A stretch of 7,439 nt of DNA from Coriobacteriia bacterium (GTDB lineage: Bacteria; Actinomycetota; Coriobacteriia; WRKU01). This document shows positions 1 to 6,211 of the stretch, one piece after another. The notes beneath the pieces are model-generated. The model was not told where the DNA came from, ran no database searches, and worked only from the letters and a program-made list of their open reading frames with translations. The position numbers and the translations under genes are program-made. The DNA lies in NCBI GenBank assembly GCA_009784095.1, contig WRDL01000070.1, positions 1 through 7,439 of the forward strand, in the 5' to 3' direction. The stretch's first letter is position 1, and each line of letters opens with the position of its first letter.

Positions 1-262
1 GCATGAGGTGGTATTTCCACTTGGCATAGGCGCTGTCCTCGACCAGACCGCGCATGACCGAGTAGTCCAGATGCGTGTGGCAATCGACGAATCCGGGCAG
101 GATAGCGCTCAACCCCAGATCGGTGACCTCATGGTCGGGGTGCTTGGCCAAGATATCGGCGAGTGGCCCCACATCGATGATGGTATCTCCCTCGATCACG
201 ATCGCTCCGTCTTCTATATAAGATGAGGTGATCGGTAGGACGTAGCGAGCGGTGTAGATCAT
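1..262 (-). CDS. Amidohydrolase, ATZ/TRZ type, N-terminal part (runs off left edge)
   Basis: Only the first 87 codons are in the window. The gene starts at the ATG whose complement is 260-262 and continues past base 1. The visible part has the short N-terminal beta-sandwich strands of the amidohydrolase superfamily. These are followed by LPGFVDCHTHLD with the metal-binding H-x-H at residues 62 and 64, then a motif resembling the RG..(D/E)D..W stretch seen after it in chlorohydrolase, SsnA and MtaD-like deaminases. By family knowledge such enzymes bind one divalent metal and hydrolyse or deaminate ring or purine substrates in the cytoplasm. The substrate here is unknown because the catalytic core is outside the window. 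An AGGAGA Shine-Dalgarno lies 6 bases before the ATG and overlaps the stop of the upstream radical SAM gene, indicating a coupled operon. Superfamily assignment is solid; the subfamily is tentative. Confidence 0.85.
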   Translation of the reverse strand, partial: MIYTARYVLPITSSYIEDGAIVIEGDTIIDVGPLADILAKHPDHEVTDLGLSAILPGFVDCHTHLDYSVMRGLVEDSAYAKWKYHLM

Positions 263-268
263 AAGGTC

Positions 269-275
269 TCTCCTA
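269..275 (-). promoter_or_regulatory. Shine-Dalgarno overlapping upstream stop codon
   Basis: Read on the minus strand, the bases are TAGGAGA. The TAG is the stop of the radical SAM gene and the AGGAGA is the ribosome binding site for the amidohydrolase, with 6 bases to its ATG. Terminating ribosomes would sit on the next gene's binding site, so translational coupling is likely. Confidence 0.75.
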
Positions 276-2153
276 AGACGGTCGTTCTTTTTCGTGACTA
301 CTATCTTCTCCGATAGTCGCGGTATCGGCAAATGCTCCCCTGGTCCGCATCGTTTCATCGAACTGACGATGGATGTCACTGGTCGCTTGGCGATTGCCAC
401 CTGAAACCAGATTACCGAACTCTTCGCGCGCCCACAATCGAGCACATGCGAGCATATTGGAGGGACGAAAGAAGTTCACGTCCCACTCGAGTTCTGACTT
501 CTCGCACACGGTCGACTCGGAGAGTTTAATAAACTCGTCGGAATAATCCATCAAAGCGGTCGAGCGGACCGGCTCTTCCATGCGATCGATCTCCTCGACG
601 CGCCGCATCGCGTCACGCGCCTGTTCGATGCGTATCTCGGTGGTCGCGGCTACCGCAGGATCGATCGCGCCGGCATCGCGTTTGATGCGGTTCATAAGCA
701 GCCCCGCCTCATAGGTCGTCTCAACGAGTTCATCGCGACTGAATAGCGCGCTCTCGTAGTTCAGGATCTGCTTCCAACTGGGCTGGAGCATGAGCTGGCG
801 ATGCTCTTCGAGGGTGTGAGCACGCAGCGAATAGCCGTACTCCTCAGGGTCATCGAAGACTTTCGAGCCCGGATCGAGGAACGGTGCCATCGGTGAGATG
901 AACGTCAACAGACGCGGGTCGTTGCCGAGCCGCTCGTAAAGACCCTTACAGTAATTCACCGTTTCGAGCGCGGATCGTGCGTCCTGGCCGGGGATCCCCA
1001 TCATGAAGTAGAGGTCAAAGCGCGTCGCACCATGAGCAAGCGCCTCTTTGATGCTCGCTTCGATATCATCCATCGTGTAATGCTTCTTACCGAACAGGGA
1101 TCGGATCGCGTCATCGTGGGTCTCGACGCTTATCTCAGCGGTCCAATCATCCAGATTCGCCTGGAGCAGCTCGTAGATCTCAGGTTTGGGGGGTCCGAAG
1201 AATTCGAAACCGACCGGGGTCTTGATGTTCTCCTTGCCCAGTGCGTTGAGGAATGTGTGTGCATAATCGGAACCGGCTTGTAAAAAGTCATTGAGGACGA
1301 ATATCGGTCCCGGCAGATATTTGTGCTGGTTGGCGAGCTCGCGTGCGAGTAGTTCGGGATCACGGAACGCGATCCTTCCACGTCCAAAGTGTTTTTTAAA
1401 GGTCGTGGCGCTCCCACCGCAGGTCACGCAGTCGTGGGTGCACCCGCGACAGGTGATCGTGGCTCCCATCGGATAGCGTAGCCAGTCTTTGAATGGGATA
1501 CTTCCGAACAGGTCGCGATAACGTAGCACGCTCTTCATGTTGTAGGCGAAATCGAGCGCCGGCCCGTTGAAATCGGTCGGTACCCAACTCAGTTCGTTGA
1601 TGCGATGTGCGCCGCTGGCGTCTCTCCAACTCAGGTTGGGCACATATGCAAGCAGCTCAGCGCGATAGGTGTTTCCTTCGGCAGAAAGAATATCCATCAA
1701 TTGCTTGAACGGCTCCTCGGTGCTGTCACCACGCAAGACGAAATCGACGCATTCGTACTCGAGGAGTTGATCGTGGTAGTAACTTGCTGAGATCCCGCCG
1801 ATGATGACCGGGATATCGGGATGCTCGGTTTTGCAGATGCGCGCGACCTCGATCACGCCATGGCAGTGCGGCATCCAGTGCAGATCGATACCGAAGATCA
1901 TCGGGTTCAAGGTGCGGATCGTCGCCTCGACATCGAATCGGTCGCTGCGCAGCATCAGATATGCGAGGTTTATGGTGCGCACATGGTAGTTGGAACGTTC
2001 GAGATACTCAGCGATCGTTGAGAGACCAAGCGGGTAGACCTCGAAAATAGGAGTTGACGGGACCAGATCGGAGACCGGCCCGAACATCGTGGGGCGCCTC
2101 CGAAAGTCATACACCGCAGGCGCATGGAGTAATACTACATCTGATCGAGCCAT
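273..2153 (-). CDS. B12-binding domain/radical SAM protein, function unknown
   Basis: This is a 626-aa cytoplasmic protein. Residues about 3-158 look like a Rossmann-type cobalamin-binding domain: VVLLHAP first strand, PLGLSTIAEYL helix, and VIIGGISASYY with GG at 119-120. The usual DxHxxG cobalt-ligand motif is not visible. Residues about 229-423 are a radical SAM core with C238-x3-C242-x2-C245 to hold the 4Fe-4S cluster and a GIPGQ strand near 387. About 200 further residues are mostly helical and unassigned. Family members do methylations, thiomethylations or ring rearrangements, and the substrate here is unknown. A resemblance to the Ta0216-type B12/SAM family is only a recollection. I chose the ATG at 2153 over the one at 2174: AAGGAAGG lies 5 bases upstream of the former, whereas the latter has AGGAG only 1 base away. 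The gene leads an operon with the amidohydrolase. Confidence 0.9.
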   Translation of the reverse strand: MARSDVVLLHAPAVYDFRRRPTMFGPVSDLVPSTPIFEVYPLGLSTIAEYLERSNYHVRTINLAYLMLRSDRFDVEATIRTLNPMIFGIDLHWMPHCHGVIEVARICKTEHPDIPVIIGGISASYYHDQLLEYECVDFVLRGDSTEEPFKQLMDILSAEGNTYRAELLAYVPNLSWRDASGAHRINELSWVPTDFNGPALDFAYNMKSVLRYRDLFGSIPFKDWLRYPMGATITCRGCTHDCVTCGGSATTFKKHFGRGRIAFRDPELLARELANQHKYLPGPIFVLNDFLQAGSDYAHTFLNALGKENIKTPVGFEFFGPPKPEIYELLQANLDDWTAEISVETHDDAIRSLFGKKHYTMDDIEASIKEALAHGATRFDLYFMMGIPGQDARSALETVNYCKGLYERLGNDPRLLTFISPMAPFLDPGSKVFDDPEEYGYSLRAHTLEEHRQLMLQPSWKQILNYESALFSRDELVETTYEAGLLMNRIKRDAGAIDPAVAATTEIRIEQARDAMRRVEEIDRMEEPVRSTALMDYSDEFIKLSESTVCEKSELEWDVNFFRPSNMLACARLWAREEFGNLVSGGNRQATSDIHRQFDETMRTRGAFADTATIGEDSSHEKERPS

Positions 2154-2158
2154 ACCGA

Positions 2159-2166
2159 CCTTCCTT
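2159..2166 (-). promoter_or_regulatory. Shine-Dalgarno that decides the radical SAM start
   Basis: AAGGAAGG on the minus strand sits 5 bases before the ATG at 2153. It lies inside the longer reading frame that begins at 2174, whose own AGGAG is just one base from its ATG. The shorter start is therefore preferred. Confidence 0.6.
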
Positions 2167-2235
2167 GCGCGCATACTCCTGACTGGATCGTGGGCGCGCA
2201 GTTACGATTCTTAATAGTACCGCATATCGTTTAGC

Positions 2236-2374
2236 GATGGGGTCGGGTCCTGAGACAGTGGGGTCGGTTCCTTTTGTCACATGTTGCCTCAAAAGATCGG
2301 TTATGACCATCTAAATTGCGCAAAGGGAACCGACCCCACGGTCTCACCACTGTCTCACTCCCCACGGTCCCATC
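2236..2374. repeat. REPIN-like imperfect inverted repeat in divergent intergenic region
   Basis: The core arms are 2251-2276 and 2321-2346. They are reverse complements over 26 bases with two mismatches and enclose a 44-base loop. Both arms contain the string GTGGGGTCGGTTCC. The outer flanks continue the symmetry: GATGGG at 2236-2241 pairs with CCCATC at 2369-2374. ACTGTCTCA at 2349-2357 is a second complement of 2251-2259, and CCCCACGGTC occurs twice (2334-2343 and 2360-2369). Two REP-like units in inverted orientation around a spacer match the REPIN or small MITE design. No transposase lies in the window, so the element would be mobilised in trans if at all. The identity as a dispersed family is inferred; the palindrome itself is directly visible. 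Confidence 0.8.
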
Positions 2375-2377
2375 AAG

Positions 2378-2383
2378 TATAAT
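2378..2383 (+). promoter_or_regulatory. Consensus -10 box (TATAAT) for the glycosyltransferase, probably leaderless
   Basis: A perfect TATAAT lies 5 bases before a GTG (2389) and 8 bases before an ATG (2392), the two possible starts. Transcription would begin at or within a few bases of the start codon, and no convincing Shine-Dalgarno fits between. The matching -35 position (around 2355-2360) falls inside the palindromic element and is not consensus. Leaderless mRNAs with this layout are common in actinobacteria. The use of this box is inferred. Confidence 0.55.
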
Positions 2384-2391
2384 GAAGCGTG

Positions 2392-3327
2392 ATGAGCAAA
2401 CTAGCAGTTTTGATACCGTGCTATAACGAGGAGATGACCATCGGAAAGGTCGTCTCCGATTATCATGCGATCGCGCCTGAAGCTGACATCTACGTCTACG
2501 ATAATAACTCGACAGATCGGACCGCGCAGATCGCGCGGGAATCGGGCGCGATCGTGATCGAAGAATATCGTCAGGGAAAAGGCAATGTGGTGCGCTCAAT
2601 GTTTCGCGATATCGATGCCGACGTCTATCTCATGGTCGACGGTGACGACACCTATGATGCCGCAGATACTCTTGCGCTTACCCAAGATGTACTTGAAGGA
2701 CGTGCTGACATGGTCGTGGGCGATCGCCTCTCGTCGACCTACTTCATCGAGAACCGGCGCGCAGGACACAACACCGGCAACCGGATGGTACGCTGGTTGA
2801 TCAATCTCATATTGCGCAGCGATATTCGCGATGTCATGACCGGGGCGCGCGCACTGTCACCCGCCTTCGTCAAGACCTATCCCACGCTTGAGGAAGGTTT
2901 CGGTATCGAGACCGAGATGACGATGCATGCGATCGACAAGAACTTTTTGATCACCCAGCACAACGTGGACTATCGCAACCGCCAAGAAGGGTCTATCTCG
3001 AAAGTCGATACCATGGGCGACGGATTTCGGGTGCTGAAAACGATCTTGGCACTCTTCAAGGACTACCGCCCCCTCGCCTTCTTCTCGCTGATATCGTTGA
3101 TCGCGCTCGTCATATCCTTTGTTCTGTTCCTCTTTCCGGTACTCGAGTTCATGGAGACCGGTTATGTGACCCGGTTCCCCATGCTGATCGTCGCTACCTC
3201 ACTTGGCATCATCTCGTTTTTATCGGGTGCGTGCGGTATCATCTTGGATTCGATCCGCAAGCAAACACGTATTCTCTACGAGATCGAGCTGACGAGGGTC
3301 AATGAATCTCTCGGCAAGCGCGCATAA
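2392..3327 (+). CDS. Glycosyltransferase family 2, DPM1/GtrB-like, membrane anchored
   Basis: The protein has 311 aa (312 if GTG at 2389 is used). The N-terminal GT-A domain shows AVLIPCYNEE, then the nucleotide-binding DNNSTD at residues 37-42 and the metal-binding DGDD at 83-86, which coordinates the NDP-sugar. A GARALSPAF segment near 151-159 and a GIETEM segment near 171-176 are typical of dolichyl-phosphate mannose/glucose synthase relatives. Two hydrophobic helices follow at about 227-249 and 263-287, as in GtrB. The expected reaction is transfer of a sugar from a nucleotide donor to a polyprenyl phosphate at the inner membrane face. The precise sugar is unknown. The last 26 bases overlap the next gene, whose product is polytopic, so the pair probably works together. 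A leaderless start is likely from the TATAAT just upstream. Confidence 0.92.
   Translation: MSKLAVLIPCYNEEMTIGKVVSDYHAIAPEADIYVYDNNSTDRTAQIARESGAIVIEEYRQGKGNVVRSMFRDIDADVYLMVDGDDTYDAADTLALTQDVLEGRADMVVGDRLSSTYFIENRRAGHNTGNRMVRWLINLILRSDIRDVMTGARALSPAFVKTYPTLEEGFGIETEMTMHAIDKNFLITQHNVDYRNRQEGSISKVDTMGDGFRVLKTILALFKDYRPLAFFSLISLIALVISFVLFLFPVLEFMETGYVTRFPMLIVATSLGIISFLSGACGIILDSIRKQTRILYEIELTRVNESLGKRA
3294..3298 (+). promoter_or_regulatory. Shine-Dalgarno of the membrane protein, inside the glycosyltransferase gene
   Basis: GAGGG is found 3 bases before the ATG at 3302, within the upstream coding sequence. The spacing is short. With the 26-base gene overlap, initiation is probably helped by ribosomes translating the glycosyltransferase. 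Confidence 0.5.
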
Positions 3328-4720
3328 CACCTTTCTGGTCGAACGCTCATTGATCATCGGCAAACGCCTGCTCATCTTGGCAGGTATCCTCATGTTGGCA
3401 GTAGCACTCGGATTCGGACTTTTGGTCGTGACGCGCTTTCTTCCTGCCGACATCATCGTCGACAACATCGCTCGCGACATCGCGGTCATGCAGGCGGAAG
3501 GGCTCTATCCTCGGCTCGCGGGAAATGCGATCGGTAACGCTCAGGATAACTTCACCGACGCGGTCATGCTCTCACTCGCGATGCCGGTCTCTGATATCAG
3601 CGCGATCAAACAAGCGGCGACAAGCGCGAATTGGGAGGTGACCGGGGCGCTGTGGGAACAGGGAAACGACCCGATCCGTTCGCTGGCGGTGCGTCTCCAA
3701 AGGCTTCCCACCGAGGCGAACAGCAATTACGCCACCTATTGGCAGGGCCATGTCATCATAGTGCGTACGTTGCTCCTCTTGTTCTCCTACACCCAGATCC
3801 GCACGGTGAACGGAATGCTTCTTCTTGCGGCGTTGATTGTGGCACTCGCTTTCTTATGGCGACGGCTCGGCGGATGGACGTCATTCGCGTTTCTCTTCTC
3901 GATCATTCCACTCGCCCCTTTGACGATCTTTCGAAGCATGCAGTATGTCAGCATGTTCTACCTCGCCTTCTTGGGCATGATAGTGGTATTCTATCTGCAA
4001 GAGCAAACTGAGCTTGATCGCTGGGACCTTGAGTTGTTCCTCATCCTCGGTATCGCGACCGCCTATTTCGACTTTCTGACGACTCCTGTGATCACCTGGG
4101 GTATCCCGATGCTGATGATCAGCGTGCTGATCCTACACGATGCGAACCGATCGTTGTCGCACGCTTCGACGCGAGAGGTCATGTTCAAACAGCTCAAAAC
4201 GATCGTGCGCACTTCTATCGCGTGGACCGCTGGCTACGTGTTTATGTGGAGCGCGAAATGGATCGTCGCCGGACATTTTTTAGGCGGTCGCATACGCGAC
4301 AGGGTGCTCGGCAAACTAATGGAACGCGCCGGAGCGACACAGACCGTCGGTGACCGAATCAGGGCGCTGCTCTCCAATGTCGCGGTCATGATCGCGCCGA
4401 CCGAGCTGACCGGTAGCACGTGGAAGATCGCCGTGCTCATCGTACTTGTGCTCTTCGCAATCTGGTTCACCATTTGGCTTCTCACGAAAAGCGGGACCAA
4501 GAGGGTCTTGCTTGCATCTCCGCTCCTGCTGATCGCCGCCTCACCCTATCTGTGGTATTTCGTGGTGAGCAACCACTCAATGATCCACGCGGGGTTTACC
4601 TACCGCGCTCAGTGGGTCAGCATTCTCGGTCTGCTTCTTTTCTTTGTTATGAGCATCGATAGGCGAACATCGATCGGGGATTCAAGCGGACCTTTGCCGG
4701 ATCAATATGAGAACAACTGA
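3302..4720 (+). CDS. Polytopic membrane protein, possible glycan transfer partner, unknown family
   Basis: The protein has 472 aa. A first membrane helix spans about 23-46. A predicted extracytoplasmic stretch at about 48-148 follows, with DNFTDAVML at 82-90 and a YATYWQGH segment at 143-150. The rest is a series of about 8-10 hydrophobic helices (roughly 169-187, 193-210, 213-231, 243-279, 302-325, 375-394, 401-420, 436-452). A NHSMIHAGFTYR segment at 424-435 before the last helix looks like a conserved signature. I recall similar unnamed proteins next to glycosyltransferases in Gram-positive anaerobes, but cannot assign a family. The layout recalls GT-C enzymes, although no clear DxD or DE catalytic pair on the first loop is evident. 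It overlaps the upstream GT2 gene by 26 bases. Inference: it uses or moves the lipid-linked sugar that the GT2 makes. A flippase or a structural membrane protein is the alternative. Confidence 0.8.
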   Translation: MNLSASAHNTFLVERSLIIGKRLLILAGILMLAVALGFGLLVVTRFLPADIIVDNIARDIAVMQAEGLYPRLAGNAIGNAQDNFTDAVMLSLAMPVSDISAIKQAATSANWEVTGALWEQGNDPIRSLAVRLQRLPTEANSNYATYWQGHVIIVRTLLLLFSYTQIRTVNGMLLLAALIVALAFLWRRLGGWTSFAFLFSIIPLAPLTIFRSMQYVSMFYLAFLGMIVVFYLQEQTELDRWDLELFLILGIATAYFDFLTTPVITWGIPMLMISVLILHDANRSLSHASTREVMFKQLKTIVRTSIAWTAGYVFMWSAKWIVAGHFLGGRIRDRVLGKLMERAGATQTVGDRIRALLSNVAVMIAPTELTGSTWKIAVLIVLVLFAIWFTIWLLTKSGTKRVLLASPLLLIAASPYLWYFVVSNHSMIHAGFTYRAQWVSILGLLLFFVMSIDRRTSIGDSSGPLPDQYENN

Positions 4721-4729
4721 CCAGTAAAA

Positions 4730-4835
4730 TGATACGTCAGGGTCTAATCCTGACGTATCAAAAGGGACACGAGGGTCCGACCCTGACGTCCCAAATGGTA
4801 CGCGAGGGATACGAGGATTCGACCCTTACGTACCA
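4730..4835. repeat. Cluster of three tandem REP-like palindromes
   Basis: Three related hairpins lie in a row, separated by AAA-rich spacers. Hairpin 1 (4730-4760) has a perfect 12-bp stem, TGATACGTCAGG with CCTGACGTATCA. Hairpin 2 (4764-4792) pairs 10 of 13 positions around a 3-base loop. Hairpin 3 (4796-4835) pairs 11 of 13 around a 14-base spacer. All share the pattern ACG(T/C)(C/A/G)AGGG on the left and CCCT(G/T)ACGT on the right. Hairpin 1 begins 9 bases after the stop of the membrane gene and so may also stabilise or end that transcript. The tandem arrangement between convergent genes is typical of REP/BIME clusters. Mobility by a RAYT-type protein is inferred only. Confidence 0.75.
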
Positions 4836-4846
4836 AAAGGAACCGA
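4834..4846. repeat. 13-base fragment shared with the 2236-2374 palindrome
   Basis: CAAAAGGAACCGA here is identical to the reverse complement of 2264-2276, the inner part of the left arm of the upstream REPIN-like element. It begins in the right arm of hairpin 3. This suggests either a truncated copy or a common sequence module in both palindrome families. Confidence 0.5.
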
Positions 4847-4866
4847 TCACGCTTACCCACTATGAA

Positions 4867-4888
4867 GCTGCGCCCCGAAGGGCGCAGC
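4867..4888 (-). terminator. GC-rich stem-loop, possible terminator of the cytochrome gene
   Basis: A perfect 9-bp stem GCTGCGCCC/GGGCGCAGC with a CGAA loop lies 26 bases past the stop of the minus-strand cytochrome gene. There is no real T-tract on either side (TTCATAG on the minus strand), so it is not a classical intrinsic terminator. It may still protect the mRNA 3' end or act with a termination factor for both converging transcripts. Confidence 0.45.
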
Positions 4889-4914
4889 GGTAGGTTCTAT
4901 CGATCAAGCGCGAT

Positions 4915-6111
4915 CTAGAGAGCGCCACCCCGAACGTGACAGGCAGCACAGAATGTCGGCTCATGGCAATCGAAGCACTGAGCGGCACCATCGACTCGAC
5001 ATGGTACCCAGTGTTGTTGGAGCCACGTGAGACTGTCATCCCACTCGAAGTCCGCGGTATTCGGCGGTGTATGGTGACATTTCGTACAAGCCGCTTCTCC
5101 GCCGTGACAGTTCTTGCATGCATCCATATAGGTTTCGGCTTCGGCTTTGTGGTTTTGCAGGAATCCCGGTGGGTGAGGCATCTCGACACCGCCATGGCAA
5201 TCGTTGCAGAAGCTCTGTTGATGGCATGAGTAGCACTCGTTGAGCTCCGCGGCATTGGGAACATTCTCGACCGCGAGGCTTTCCTCATCATGACTGGCGT
5301 GTCCGTGGAAGTGCGCCCAGAATTCCTCGATATGTTCGCTCGCCTCGCGTGCACGCTCGTCTTCCTCGGCAGCGAGCTCACCGTGAACGCTGATAAAGTC
5401 GTTGACCTTGTGGCTTGCCGGTACCAGATCGAAGTCATCGGTGTGGCACAGCTTACACTCACCCGAAACCTTGAACGGAGTCGAATGATCAGCCAGTCCG
5501 TCGTTCTCAAGACGGTGGCAACGATAGCATGCGACCATCTTCATGAAGTCGAAGTGGCCTGCGCTGACCTGCCCGGACTCGGGATCGATCAGGACCGGCG
5601 GCATACCATCCTCGTTATGAGCGACACGGTTGTGACATACCGTACAGGAGATGTTGCGTTTCGCGTGCGCGTCATGATCCATGATGATACCCGGCGAAGG
5701 CGTCACGAATCGGTCGCCACCGATATGGCACTGCGTACACTGCGTGCTCGGCATCTTGTATCCGTTCATCGCGACTTCGCTTATCGGATTGAGCGGAAGC
5801 TCGAAGGTATTGGTTATCGTGGGAGGAAGCTCGGCGAGAGCCTCGACTTTGTGAAGGAGGAAGGTCACCGGATCTGCTCCGGCAGGCATATGACAAGAGA
5901 CGCACGAGATTCTGCTGTGCGTCGAGTTGTGGTATGCCGCAATGGCGTCATCTTGGACTTTATGACAGATCTGCGCGCAGAACCAATACGAAGTCGTCGC
6001 GCCGACCATTACTGCCACAAAGAGGAAGAGGAACGTCAGGAGGGTCAAGAGCCAGATTATAGAGCGAGGCCGGGTAACTGGGTTTTTGAACGCTTCGATA
6101 AGACGTCTCAT
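4915..6111 (-). CDS. Membrane-anchored dodecaheme cytochrome c with NapC/NrfH-like N-terminus
   Basis: The 398-aa protein starts with a positively charged tail and one membrane helix (about 18-40), which serves as uncleaved anchor and Sec signal. The first heme site is unusual, CAQICH at 45-50 (CX3CH). The next is CVSCH at 70-74, the NapC/NrfH-like spacing. Further CXXCH sites are at 125, 156, 195, 219, 293, 302, 332, 342, 379 and 388, giving eleven canonical sites and twelve in all. The last six form three close pairs. A histidine- and acid-rich linker lies at about 243-280. By analogy with NapC/NrfH, it should take electrons from menaquinol at the outer membrane face and pass them along the heme wire to an external acceptor or partner enzyme. 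The partner is not in the window. The start ATG at 6111 has only a weak GGTAGG upstream, and a sigma70-like promoter lies at 6184-6211. Heme count is seen; the acceptor is unknown. Confidence 0.93.
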   Translation of the reverse strand: MRRLIEAFKNPVTRPRSIIWLLTLLTFLFLFVAVMVGATTSYWFCAQICHKVQDDAIAAYHNSTHSRISCVSCHMPAGADPVTFLLHKVEALAELPPTITNTFELPLNPISEVAMNGYKMPSTQCTQCHIGGDRFVTPSPGIIMDHDAHAKRNISCTVCHNRVAHNEDGMPPVLIDPESGQVSAGHFDFMKMVACYRCHRLENDGLADHSTPFKVSGECKLCHTDDFDLVPASHKVNDFISVHGELAAEEDERAREASEHIEEFWAHFHGHASHDEESLAVENVPNAAELNECYSCHQQSFCNDCHGGVEMPHPPGFLQNHKAEAETYMDACKNCHGGEAACTKCHHTPPNTADFEWDDSLTWLQQHWVPCRVDGAAQCFDCHEPTFCAACHVRGGAL

Positions 6112-6183
6112 ACGTGAAACCTACCATCCCTTCACCAACATTACATAAACATTGAACGCAGGCTTGAAGCTGCGCACGTACTT

Positions 6184-6211
6184 AGTATAACAAAGATACC
6201 TTTTATGTGAA
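6184..6211 (-). promoter_or_regulatory. Sigma70-like promoter of the cytochrome gene
   Basis: On the minus strand, TTCACA (-35, positions 6206-6211, 5 of 6 to consensus) and TATACT (-10, positions 6184-6189, 5 of 6) are 16 bases apart. Transcription would start near 6177 and give a leader of about 65 bases before the ATG at 6111. The leader contains a small possible stem (CGCAG with CTGCG around 6165-6180). Confidence 0.6.

Noticed and set aside
8..226. 72-codon plus-strand frame at the left edge
   Set aside because: It is antisense to the amidohydrolase, whose HTH metal motif and ribosome site identify the true strand.
2154..2174. Upstream ATG (2174) as radical SAM start
   Set aside because: Its AGGAG is only 1 base from the ATG, and the extra 7 residues precede the normal first strand of the domain. 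The ATG at 2153 has a well-placed AAGGAAGG.
2236..2374. CRISPR array or attachment site
   Set aside because: The repeats are inverted arms around one spacer, not regularly spaced direct repeats. No cas, integrase or tRNA gene is nearby.
2231..2599. 122-codon minus-strand frame across the palindrome and glycosyltransferase start
   Set aside because: It runs through the inverted repeat and antisense to a clear GT2 gene, with a low-complexity Arg/Ser composition.
4867..4888. Classical intrinsic terminator
   Set aside because: The stem is perfect but no T-tract follows on either strand, so it is listed only as a possible terminator with modest confidence.
4860..5510. 216-codon minus-strand frame overlapping the cytochrome
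   Set aside because: It is out of frame within the real gene, Ser/Arg/Thr-rich, and without any family signature.
5290..6117. Long open frame (275 codons) on the plus strand opposite the cytochrome
   Set aside because: It is exactly antisense to a gene with twelve heme sites. Its product is arginine- and valine-rich with no recognisable domain, and it has no convincing ribosome site. It is a shadow of the Cys/His codon pattern.
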